Shown in pieces: positions 49,491 to 60,722 of a DNA stretch of 64,000 bases (positions within the stretch are counted from its first letter, which is position 1; every line of letters begins with the position of its first letter). Origin of the DNA: Capsicum annuum (Eukaryota > Streptophyta > Magnoliopsida > Solanales > Solanaceae); NCBI RefSeq assembly GCF_002878395.1, contig NC_061121.1, positions 41,859,202 through 41,923,201 on the forward strand. The letters run 5' to 3'. The translations under genes were made by a program, and so were the position numbers. A model generated the notes under the pieces. The model was given only the letters and a program-made list of their open reading frames with translations. It had not been told where the DNA came from and made no database searches.

Positions 49491-50660
49491 GGTAGAACTA
49501 GGGATGAGTTTATAGGGTCAACTACAACATCAATTGAGTCTTTGCAATTGTAAGGTATTGGTATTGCATTCATCTTGACCCAAGTAGTCGATTGATCACT
49601 CTTAGTTTAAAAGATTCTCATTAACTTAATGTAATCTAGTAACTAAATTGATATTTGTAGAACTAGGGATGAATGAGTTCATAGGGATGAATGAGTTCAT
49701 AGGGTCAACTACAACTTCAATTGAGTCTTTACAATTACATGGTATTAATAGTGCGTGCATCCCGACCCGAGTGGTTGATCGATCAATCTGAGTTGAAAAG
49801 ATTCTCATTAACTTAATTTTAAGCTAGTACCTAAATTGATTTTCATATAACTAGGGATGAATTAGTTCATAGGGTTAACTAAAACTTTAATTGAGTCTTT
49901 GCAATTGCATGATGTTGGTATTGCGTTCATCCCAACTCAAGTCGTCGATCAATCACTATGAATTAAAAAGATTCTCATTAACTTAATGTTAAGCTAGTAC
50001 CTAAATTGATTTTGGTAGAACTAGGAATTTATGAGTTCATAGGGTCAACTACAACTTCAATTGAGTCTTTGCAATTGCATGGTGTTGGTATTGCATTTAG
50101 CCCGACCCGAGTCATCAATCGATCACTATGAGTTGAAAAGATTCGCATTAACTTAATGTTAAGATAGTACCTAAATTTATTTTGACATAAATAGTGATGG
50201 ATGAGTTATAAGGTCAACTACAACTTCAATTAAGTCTTTGCATTTGCATGGTGTTGGTATTGCATTCATCCTGACCCGATTCATCATCGATCACTCTGAG
50301 TTGAAAAGATTCTTATTAACCTAATGTTAATCTAGTACCTAAATTGATTTTATTATAACTAGGGATGAATGATTTCATAGGGTTAACTACAACTTCAATT
50401 GATTCTTTACAATTACATGGTGTTGGTATTGCATTCTTTCTGATCCGAGTCATCGATCAATCACTCTGAGTTGAAAAGAGTCTCATTAACATAATGTTAA
50501 GCTAGTATTTAAATAGATTTTGGTAGAACTAGGGATGAATGAGTTTATAGGGTCAACTATAACTTCAATTGAGTCTTTGCAATTGCATGGTGTTGGTATT
50601 GCGTTCATCCCGACCTGAGTCGTTAATCGATCACTCTGAGTTGAAAAGATTCTCATTAAC
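49491..50660 (+). repeat. Tandem repeat, about 170-bp unit, seven copies
   Basis: Units begin at 49491, 49656, 49844, 50014, 50184, 50352 and 50522, each opening with a version of GGTAGAACTAGGGATGA and containing TCAACTACAACTTCAATTGA, GGTGTTGGTATTGCATTC and GTTGAAAAGATTC. Spacings are 165, 188, 170, 170, 168 and 170. The long unit contains an extra short internal duplication (ATGAATGAGTTCATAGGG twice). The arrangement is satellite-like, though the array is short. Confidence 0.92.
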
Positions 50661-51580
50661 AAAATATTTTGAAAAACTATATCTTTGAAACTTTTAAAAA
50701 TTAATTAAGATCTATTTGGACCAAATTAACAATTTTAAAACTTGTCATTCTTTTCCAAAATTTAAAATCAACCCATACAAATCATCCATTTGCAGGAAAA
50801 ACTTTTCCTTATTTCAAATATCAAGTTCTCTCTCTTCTCTCTCTCTATCTCAACTATACAGACAACAACTACTCAACATATTGTTCAACCCTTCAAAACA
50901 AATCAATTTTCTTCGCATTTCTGACCATATTACTGTTATTTTGACTTCATTCTCGCTTGTATCCATCATTTTCGTTGTCTTTATAGGTAAAAGAGTTAGA
51001 GAAGAGTTCTATATTTGTTTTTTATTCTAAAAATTAGGAATTTTTAGTTAATGATGAAAAATAAGACTTTTACTTTTATTATCTTCTAGAATGGGTTGAT
51101 AATTTTGAGTTTTGATACTAAAAATGTAGGAAGCACTTGAGAAAACCCTAGTTTTTTTTATAGTATTTTGTTGACTATCGTGATATTTTTGGATTGTATT
51201 TGTGGTGTTGTAGGTGGTATCAGTATTTTTAGTTTTGGTGGTGGTGTCGGTGGTCTTAGTATTGGTATTGGTTGCATTGGTGGTAATGTTGGCCATTTTG
51301 GTATTGTTGTTGGTATTGGTGGAATTGGTGGTGGTCTTGGTGGCATTAGTGGTGGTCTTGGTGGTCTATATATTGCAACAGGTGGAAGATCTATTAGGAG
51401 ATATTAAATAGGTCTTCAAACAGATTCCCCATCTGTTCCAACTGATGGGTAATCCGTTGGAGCATTTTTTATAATGTGGTGTGTAATAATTTATTGAAAT
51501 TTGTCTTACCTTTTTTTAAAAATTTATGCATATATCAAATGTAATGTATTTTTTATTTTTTGGTTGTTTGTTGTTAAAAG
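50661..51580 (+). other. Upstream region of the plus-strand Ulp1-type relic
   Basis: A CT-rich run at 50826-50853 is followed by low-complexity DNA. 51195-51380 is a GGT/TTGGTGG-rich minisatellite, open in two plus frames (Gly/Ile/Val-rich or Val/Leu-rich), most likely without coding meaning. A palindrome-family unit lies at about 51371-51455. The CT-rich run resembles plant 5' leaders and has a counterpart upstream of the minus-strand relic (63300-63350 on the complementary strand). Confidence 0.45.
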
Positions 51581-54500
51581 ATATCTCCTAAAAGAAAAGA
51601 AACTGAAATTGGATCAACTTCAAACCACCCAACAAAAAAGGCTAGATTATATATAAATTTGGAGGAACTTCCTAAACAATCTCTGTTAGGGAAAAATGAG
51701 GCTGAGGAAAGTGAGAACTTCTCACCAATGGGGCATGAATTAATATCGAAATCCCAGCATGATCCTATCAAAATAATTAGTATTGACATGTTTCGAGGTG
51801 CGATGCCAATAGATTACCCTGCAGAAGTAACTGGTGATCTTGTACTTAAATGTCAGTTGGGGAAAGGTTTGGATGAATTTAGGAGTATTATGAAGAATGA
51901 AAGCATAGACGGACTTTTTAAGAGAAGCTACTTTGCATACTTTTTTAAATTGCCTGCGGACCATACTTTTCGTTTCCAAATAAGCATGGTATATGGTCTT
52001 CTCAAGCGCAGGATCAAGTACGTAGAGGATAATAAAGATTCAAAGGAGTGAAAAAAAATATGGATGAAATCTGTATCAACTACTGTGGCATGCCAGTTTG
52101 TTTTGGACTGAAAGAGTTTACCATAGTGACGGGCTTGAGATACGATCGTCCAAAAGAACCTTTCATCAAGGAAACACCCCACAAAAGATCTAACAAATAC
52201 AAGAAAAAAGAAGATAGGTTGTTGGGCATTGTTGGACGTAGCTACAAAGCGGGGGATTTGATTTTAGATCTGGAGGACAAAACCATACCATAGTACAAGG
52301 AGAAATTATGCTTAGTTTGGTTTGTCCGTTCCATCATATTGGCAAGAGAGATCAGGAAAGTCATAGAAGATGATTTTTTGGCGCGTGCTAATGATTTTGA
52401 GAAATTCAACAATTATACCTAAGATATGACAACTACTACTTCACTGTCAAATATTTCTGACAAAGCTACGATCACATTATATGGCTTTCCTTGGGATTTC
52501 ATGGTAAAATTAATCACTATTTTTACCCATCCATTAATTTATATTGAATATAGTTATTATGACTTTTTTTTACTTGCTTCCTATTTACATTTTTGGGCGT
52601 AGGCATTTGAAGCCATTTCTCCCCTCTGAAAGCAGTTCAAGGATTACCTGAATGAGATTTTTTATCCAAGCATCCTTAGGTGGTTGGTTGCAAAGAGCAA
52701 CATAAAAATTAAGGAGGCTGATCTCCTTAACCCTCCGAATGAGGCAATACATCTTCTTTCAACTAAAATAATTTACCTCAAAGAAAGATATTGAAATAGA
52801 TGTGCCATTTGTTGCGACAGATGGGTCGTCTTTTGAAATAGATTACTCGTCAACTACAACTGGTGTAATAGATAGGTAATCTATTATGACAAATGATCCA
52901 TATTTTACAGTAGATTAACCATCTGTTGCTCTGTTTCCCTGAACTTGACTCAATAGATTACCCATCTACTGCAAATTATGCAACAAATGGGTAATTTGAT
53001 GTAATATATTTTTAATCTATTGTGACATAAAGATCAACTATTGTGGTAGATAGATTATCTATTGCATAAGTTGGCTATGTTAACAAGTAACTCAACTAAC
53101 TGTAAATTATTATTACATAATTTAAATACCTTCTTTCTATTTTTTATAGGTTGTGCATCCTTGGATTGTGCCTACTGAGCAAGGGTTGGGGATGACTTTT
53201 TTTATTACTCTAGGTCTTGTTGATACAACATCAGACCTAATGATGGAGTTAATAAAGAAGGAATTGGCTAGAGCAATAGCCACATGAAGAGCAGTTAGGC
53301 AAGGTCAGCCTAATGTTGAAACTCTTCATGACCAACCTACTACAACAGATCTGGGTGCTTCTTCTGGGGGTATTGCTGGTGGAGTTGTTGATGTGGTGGC
53401 AGTGATCCTATTTCTGCTGCTACTGCCAGTCCTGACTATAAGAATGTTGATTCTTATAAAAAAATAAATATATTTGAAAAAACCCCTTGCATAGGTACCT
53501 CATTCCCCTCTTCACCCTCATGTTCTCATTGTAAATGCAAATGTATAAGGACACAAAGGATAAACTCTCTGAAAAACTAGAGGCTATTGTTGAAGCTATC
53601 GAAGATTTAAAATCCAAGAGGGGTCTCATACCATCCAAGAAGGTGAGGGAGCCATACACTCCTACAGTGGTGGTTAGGGGGAAGAGAAAAAACATTAGAC
53701 AAATACTCTCTATTTTGAAAACAAAAAATATTACAACTCCTCTCATTCCAAGAGTTGCTGAAGTTCAGGGGCCACTGAAGAAGGTGGACATATACGTGGC
53801 ACTTGGAGATGAAGAGAAGCAGGAACTGGAAAAAATTATGACTGATGTGACAAAACCTCCAGATGAATACACCATGCATTTATTTGATGCCCAAGACATC
53901 ATAAGTATGACAAATTTGTGTGAGTGGTATGACAAATTTATGTGAGTGGTACGTGGATAATATAAGTTTACTTTTGCTAAACTAGGATTTCAATCTACAC
54001 CATGAAGAAGAATCTACGCAAAAGATGTGTAATCTGTTGCAACAGGTCGGTATTTTGTTGCAACATAATACACATCTATTTCATAAGTTTCATTTGCTGA
54101 GTAATCTATGAACTGATTCAGAGAACCCTCTATAATAGAATCTTTCCACTGTGTTTTTGTTCTTTACAATTTCTAACCTATTTAAAAATTATCTTCTTAT
54201 ACCATAGTATGTTGATCAAATTCTCTACCTCATGAGGGGTAGGCAATTAGCATTCCTGGATACTTATGATGTTGTCGATAAGATAATGGACCTCGACTTC
54301 TACAATAATTTCAAGAGTAGGCATGATACTCTCCGTAGGCAATCTCCTCCCAATGGCTAGAGATTTGATCAGTTAGTTTCTATATTCAAATAGGATGAAG
54401 ACATGATTAACTATGTTAGAGGGAAGAGACCATATCCACAAGGCAAGAGCTGGACCAAGGCAAAGAGAATCCTTGTAGTCATGAACGTGGAAGTCAAATA

Positions 54501-54977
54501 TTTTCTCACTGTTGAGATACTACTCGATGAGGGAAAGATTAAGGTTTATGACTGCAACTTACTTGTCTTCAAGGAGGCCACATTTGTAACCCACGTGCAG
54601 CCACTCTTGAAGTTATTCCCCAAGTTGTTGATGCAGAGTAAACTAATGGATCATTTGCCAGTGAAAGTATTGAAGAAGAAATCATGGGATTTTCAATGAC
54701 GGAATAAGAACATACACCTTAAAAAAAATAAAATCGATGTCGCATATAGGTCATACTCGCTTGCATACATCGAGTGTTTGCTGATCGACACAGAAATGAT
54801 GGTATGTGTGATACCATTGTGGAAAAGATACAAGAGGACTGGGCTTATGGGGTACTAACTAGATGGTTGATCCCGTGTATAAAGAAGAATATGTACAAAG
54901 ACAGAGACGAACACGATAACTATTTTTTAATTCAAGCCATTTCACTTTACATTGTAGTGGCAATTTTTTATGTCTGA
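51581..54977 (+). pseudogene. DUF1985/Ulp1-type cysteine protease relic, plus copy
   Basis: A multi-exon gene relic of the kind carried by plant DNA transposons. Blocks in order: SPKRKE (51584), MFRGAMPIDYP, YFAYFFKLP, then after a frameshift near 52050 CGMPVCFGLKEFTIVTGL, LCLVWFVRSIILAREI and YGFPWDFM (DUF1985) to a GT at 52504. AFEAISPL and ILRWLVAKSN start after an AG at 52602; VVHPWIVPTEQGLG is near 53149; LIPSKKVREPYTPTVVV, GPLKKVDIYVALGDEEKQ, RGKRPYPQGKSW, then LLDEGKIKVYDCN and YSLAYIECLL. The last blocks fit a Ulp1 (C48) peptidase core, an enzyme that removes SUMO-like tags. The expected start ATG reads ATA (51581-51583). Several stops occur (near 52291, 52420, 53285). The putative catalytic His is Tyr (54499-54501). 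Introns carry 21-bp palindromic units. Confidence 0.75.
52780..53090. repeat. Palindromic 21-bp units in an intron of the plus relic
   Basis: Degenerate ATCTGTTGCAACAGAT family units lie between the exon ending near 52790 and the next exon near 53149. Smaller clusters occupy the next intron at 54020-54080. Confidence 0.75.
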
Positions 54978-55533
54978 CGAAAGTTGAATTTTTATAATGT
55001 AATAGATTGTCTATCTGTTGTAATAGATATCATGCCTGTTATGAAAGATTGATTATCTGTTGCAATAGGTTGGTCATCTGTTGCATTATGTAGATGTTTC
55101 TATCTGTCTGTCGCAACAGATATACAATCTATTACAACATATAATCTATTTGTTGCAACTAATAGGTAATCTATTGGAACAAATAAAAATAGTAGAAAGA
55201 ACTGTTATATAATTTCCAGCAGATGACCTACATATTACAACATAGGTCTATCTGTTTGATAAGATATGTCGTCTGTTGCAGTAGATGTATAATCTATTAT
55301 TATATTTGAATCTAGTATTCCATTTAAATTAACAAGTTCAAAACTAATAATTAAATTATATTCATAGACAGCATAAAATAAATTAAAGCCTTCGAAAATT
55401 ACATGAAATAACTCAACAAATAAGTGAAATGTAAAGAAATTATTATGGGTACAAATGATCTACTCTATAAATAAATCAACAAGTTAACCAGGGAGGATGG
55501 GTTATTACATTTACAGACTCAAGATATAAAGAT
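54978..55533. repeat. Convergent intergenic spacer with palindromic 21-bp array
   Basis: From 54999 consecutive 21-bp units run to about 55085, then degenerate units to about 55300. The stretch separates the 3' ends of the two convergent Ulp1-type relics. 55310-55530 is plain AT-rich DNA. Confidence 0.75.
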
Positions 55534-56905
55534 CTACTCAATATGTAAAAGTTGTTCTTCATCCGGTACTACGAAATTCGACTTTGGTCGTCACGGATCT
55601 TTAACTTTGCTTGCGTATAGTTTTTGAGCTTTCCATTCTACGTATTTTCATAAAAGAGCAACATAACTTTTGCAATGTAATCCGGTATCATGTCCATCAT
55701 TTGGTACTTGTAATCCATTACTCAAATACTCGGTGTAAGCAGCAACAAAATGACCGAAATCCATATTTTTATAAAAAAAGATAATCCATATCTTGCAGTT
55801 CATGTAAACATTATGAAATTTATGAAATAAAACTAAATCATGATACTTATACTTTCAGACTACCAATGGTTTGTGGACCAATTCCTTCAATATATTGTAC
55901 ATCAAATGGATTATCTATTTTATCCCGATATCCTTCAATCATCGACCTATTAGTAAGAACCTTTTGGTCCAAAAATCCACTCATATCAAGGTAAGTAGGA
56001 AATATTTTGGCTAGATTTTGTATCTCATATGCCATCTCGATACATCTTTTTTGCAACATCGAGTCATAAACTTGACATCCAACACCCAATAGAATTCATC
56101 ACCACAATTGATTGGGATGTACACTTCGTTGACCAAATGCCAAGGTAAGCTAGCTGAAATGCTTAAACCTTTGATGATGTTGATTAAACATTCCTCATTT
56201 TAGAAAACGTCCAGCTATTGTTGACAATACCTATCATAGGCATTATTGATCTAAAGTTTGTACAAATAATTGCCTATCATGTATCTGTATTGTTCTTGTG
56301 TTTACAACTTGACTTTCTTTTGGATGTAGTAAAAAATAACATCGATGTACTACATATATTATCAAACATTTTAGATTACGTGATGAAAAATTAATACACA
56401 GATGTAATTAAATAAAGTATTAATTAATAGTAATATGTATGGTATTTAAACCTCATTATTCCAGCAAGTTTGGGATTGTGACATTAAATAGAACCAATTC
56501 TTCATTTTGGGATGTGCAACAACAAAGTCGAACATATGAAAACCAAGACTCGATTCGTTCACTTTGTAGTGTTCGTCATTTTGTTTTCTACATGATGATT
56601 TATATGTTTTAATGTCATATTTTTACAACAAGAATTGTATAAATCGATATCTTTAAAATTGATTTATGTACCTGCCGGGATGATGCTTTAACAACCCATT
56701 GGGAATCCATTGTGAATAGTCATTGATCAATTTTATTAGCTGTTTTAGAGCCTCATCCGAGATGTTGAACCATTCAAATGGGTAATTCCTCCATTGTCCC
56801 GAACTGACAGGCTCCACTTTTTCTTCTTCTTTTGAAGTACTTGATGGATTATGAACTGTGATATTATGATGTTCAGTAGTAGCTTCTACTATGACATCTA
56901 CCTAG
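55534..56905 (-). pseudogene. Ulp1 (C48) peptidase domain of the minus relic
   Basis: Minus-strand blocks: VDVIVEATTEHHN (56905), NYPFEWFNISDEALKQLIKL, GLLKHHPGR to a GT near 56673; then LPWHLVNEVYIPINCGDEFY, VYDSMLQKRC, YLDMSGFLDQKVLT, NPFDVQYIEGIGPQTIGSL, and, after a short intron, DFGHFVAAYTEYLSNGLQVP and DEEQLLHIE with TAG at 55534-55536. The order fits the C48 fold with His, Asp, Cys catalysis. The His position (consensus FHW) is Tyr at 56089-56091, the Cys position (consensus DCG) is Phe at 55756-55758, and only the Asp in VYDSM remains. About ten residues between the His block and VYDSM are deleted with a frame change. It cannot be an active protease. Confidence 0.85.
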
Positions 56906-56934
56906 AAAGCCAGAATTGTCAATCCTAATTATAG

Positions 56935-57275
56935 ATATACAACAAATTATCTATCTGTTGCAATAGATGAGTCTTATCTTGCAATATATGGACTATCTGT
57001 TGGGACAAATTCGAACAAGTAAAACAGAGCGGTACAATAATTTTTAACATATGTCCCATCTATTACAACATAAGACTCATCTATTGGTATAAATTAAAAT
57101 AGTAAAAAAACCTATTTGATTTACTAAAATAGATGGATATATGTTGCAACAGATAATGCATTTGATGAAACAAGTTAGACAACAGTTGTAATAGATATAT
57201 ATATATCTGTTTGATAATTTTCAGCAGACGTTTATCTGTTGAAACAAATATGTGCTTCTTTGTTTGTTGGAACAG
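56935..57275. repeat. Palindromic 21-bp units in an intron of the minus relic
   Basis: Degenerate ATCTGTTGCAACAGAT units lie between the peptidase exons (to 56905) and the upstream exon (from about 57290), at the same structural place as the arrays in the plus relic. Confidence 0.75.
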
Positions 57276-57289
57276 ATGATAAACATTCA

Positions 57290-58603
57290 CCTTCTTTAGC
57301 TCATGTTGCTCTTTTATGACCCTTGTACATTAAGCAGCAGTACAGGACAAAGATAGAGGAGTTGCAATTTTGCTTTTTTCATTGCTTGATAATGCCCTGG
57401 ATATGTCTTTCCTTCTCTTGTTGGCCACCTTGATCTCTAGTGGAGTGTATGGATATGAAATCCTCTTTGATGGAATGACACTCCTCTTAGATGTCATTTT
57501 CTTTACAAAAGTAGTTAGTCCATTTATTGCATTAATCACCCTATCATGTTTCGCCTTACAGTCTTGACATTTGCATACAGAATATTTGCTAGAAATGGCA
57601 AAATCTGTATAACTAGTATGATCATAATCATAATGGTTTGTTGTTTCAAAAATTCTAAGAGGAGTATCATTAGCCCCAATAGCAGCACCACTAACGCTAC
57701 TACTACTACTATAATGAATAACAACCCCACCGTCCAAAATTATTTTTCTTATGATGGTTGTTGCTACAAACAATTCCATTTTTATTCTTTCAATGACCTT
57801 AGGGTCTGATAAAGTTTGCACAGACCGTAAAGTTAGAAAAAAGGGCAGCTTGGACTCTCGATTGGTCGGAACAAGCCATGGATGAACAATCTAAAATAAA
57901 TTAGTACATATATTAGAATGATGATGAAGTCACTTAAAATAATCATTAATCAAAACAAAAACTTGATTAGAATTGGACTTACTGTTTCCTGTGAGGGATT
58001 AAAAAGATCAAGAATTTTTGTATTTTTATCAGTTTTGGCCGACAACCATCTCAGGATTCTTGGACACGAAACTTCTTCCTGGTAGTTCACATGTTGTCTA
58101 AAATAAGGAATGACTTCAAATGACTAACCCTATAACATAACGCCAATAAATCAAAAGCAAAATTGAATAAAGAAAAATGAATCATAATAAAAGAAATATT
58201 TACCATGAAAGCCCATGAAAAGCCATATAAGTTGACTATCTTGGGCATTAACGGAGTCAACAAATATTTGGCAGTTTTTTGAATCTTTCATAACCCCAAG
58301 GATAGCTATTAAATGCCTCAAGATCCTCGGGGAGATTATTAAATTAAGACTTATGTTGTTGTTAACATCTCTCTCCTAAATAATATTATGTACAAACCAA
58401 ACGAAGCACAATGAATTCATGTGCTTCTTTAAAAGTCTTTTAACTTTCAATGCTTCTATCAAATTTTTGTTTTTTAAGCTTGGACCAACAATGGACACTA
58501 GGTCATCACGATTACTCGACTTGACTTTGTCTTTTTTAGGTGTGCGGGGTGCTTTTTTTTGGTTAGAGGTAGGTATAAATTGAGAAGGATAAAGAGGATA
58601 ACA
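57290..58603 (-). pseudogene. DUF1985-containing part of the minus relic, copy 1
   Basis: Minus strand from 58603: KKAPRTPKKDKVKSSNRDD, LCFVWFVHNII, then a stop and a frame change, [20 protein letters not shown] and YLLTPLMPKIVNLYGFSWAF to a GT near 58201. Next exon ILRWLSAKTD-type near 58080; then IVHPWLVPTNRE-type and QTLSDPKVIERIKMELF from 57821, CKCQDCKAKHDRVINAINGL, SKRSVIPSKRISYPYTPLEI, ending CTAA at 57330. The Cys-rich CKCQDC knot has a broken counterpart in the plus relic (CKCKC). Role of DUF1985 is unknown. It is cut at 58604 by LTR F. Confidence 0.8.
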
Positions 58604-60722
58604 TGTAACACCTCGATTTTCTAGAATTGAAATGCCACACGATACTCATGATCCCGAAGGACCACAAGATAAACCTCTACTGCTATTTGTACCTGAGCAC
58701 TACATAATATAATATAATATAATATAATATAATAAATGCGGAAAACTAGTAAAAACTTGCCATAAGGTTCAAAACATCTAAAATACTCAAAACTGAAAAC
58801 TGAAAACTGATACATCTGTCTGAAAAGCCTCTAACAATCTGAACTGTGGATTTGATGGGACATGTCCCTAACTAACTTCATCTACTAAAAATGAACTGAG
58901 TGTAATGCCATAATAAAATAAGGATCATCCTCGAACGAAGAGGAATCACTGCTACATCTACTGCTGCTGACTGAGTCTGGACTGCTAAGGGTGCTCTGGA
59001 TCTCACGCTTCGGAACCTAGAGTATAAGACACATAGTGCAAGACAAAAGTATGGGTTAGTACTTTGAATGTACTGGTATGCTAGATGAGGTAGGGCTAAA
59101 TGCAAGGGTTTATGCATGAACATAGCTTAAATGAATAACATGAGAGTACTGAATGAAGTCATATGCATGAATGCACAAACCAAAATTGGAATTGCAGTAA
59201 CACTGAATATGAACTCTAAATATTGGTTTCTGAATACTGACTTACTAATGACTTAATCTACTATTACTAATGTCTGAGTTTACTAATACTGAGAGATAGA
59301 ATAACTGAGCCTATTGAGATTGATGTGTAATCTTGCTAATACTGATACTAATTTATTATATCTGAGATCAAGCCTGTATAATGGGTGACCACTAAGTTTA
59401 CTGGTAATGATGACTGATACTTGATAAACTAAATTTGAGATCAAGACTATATAATGAGTGACCTCTGAGTCTACTGATAATGAATATGATTGTCTGAATC
59501 TGAGATCAAGCCTATATAATGGGTGATCTCTGAGAGGTAGTCAAGCCTAGTATGACAAGTGACTCCTAAGTTTCATTCTTTTAATGAGACTAAATCTAAA
59601 ATTGACACTATGAGAGGTATTCATCTAACAGACATGCCCCTTCTCGCTTTTTTAGGGTCCAACCTATAACCCCAGTTTAAAGGGTGTCAGTACCGTTCCA
59701 CGAGTAAAGACACTTCTCTTTGAACCCAAGATTACATACCTAATATAATGGGTGAAACCTGGTTAGAGCGAAGCCTAATATAACAGGTGACTCCGGGGAG
59801 GTAGTCAAGCCTAATATGATGGGTGACTCCTTATCCTACGCTGGCTATGCAGTTCTAGAGTGCAGGGATAGTTTTTAATGACTTTTCCTAAAATAACGGG
59901 GAAGAGAACATCCCTACCCTCGATCGGTGCTGAATCCTACTCTCAACTGAATAGCTACTGAACTGATTTCTAGACTGTTCTAGACTGAGTTGAATTTGTT
60001 ACTGGTCATCTTACTTGACTGAACTGACTGAATTTACTTGATTCTATTATCTGATGGAATGCTACTGAATTTTTGTTAGCTTACTGACTTTCACTGAAGT
60101 TTGAACTGAATACTGGATACTACTGAATACTATTGAATCGGAACTAATTACTGCATTAGATTAGACTAATACTGAGACTGAATTGAACTAGTACTGAGAT
60201 TACTAAATTTTCTTAAGTTTTGTACTGGGTAAATTCTACTGATCATAGTACGACTAAAATTATCTTGAGACTGACTTGGATCTAGAAACACAACTAAATT
60301 TTTAGGTATAAATACCCCCAGGACTCGATAACATAGGTAAATAAGACAGGACCATACTTGAATATCATGACAATAGACTTTCATACACAACACAATCAAT
60401 ATGATATCTCGTCAATCACTTGAATGTTATAAACATGTAAATGTATAGGGAATGCATACTAATATCTCGTAGTAGTTCAATAAGGTATACAAATAGATAA
60501 GACTGCATGCAACTTGTCATAATACATTCACTAAGTCATTTGAACAAACGCTTACCATGCACTACTTATCGCAAAATTGGGGATTTCACGCTTAACATAC
60601 TAAATAGGCACTATTATCTTTACTTAAGCATCTATCAAACATATGGAGAGCATGTTTTGGTTATACCCCATATTCTATACTGAATTATCATGAATACATC
60701 AATATCATGCAACTTGAAGAGG
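58604..60722 (-). mobile_element. Element F: truncated LTR, minus orientation
   Basis: On the minus strand the LTR ends AAATCGAGGTGTTACA (plus-strand TGTAACACC at 58604). It is homologous to the inner two thirds of the A, B and E LTRs: CAGT-rich tract, repeated ATAATGGGTGA-type motifs at 59370-59850 and the GGACTCGAT block at 60319. The other terminus is missing; sequence changes to Ulp1-type exon at about 60722, so the promoter-side end is lost. An ATAAT pentanucleotide run lies at 58697-58733. Confidence 0.75.

Noticed and set aside
51048..51346. Minus-strand frames rich in Thr/Asn or Pro
   Set aside because: Shadows of the GGT-rich minisatellite on the other strand.
58697..58733. ATAAT pentanucleotide run as a possible origin or promoter
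   Set aside because: A simple microsatellite inside LTR F; the corresponding place in other LTRs has no such run.
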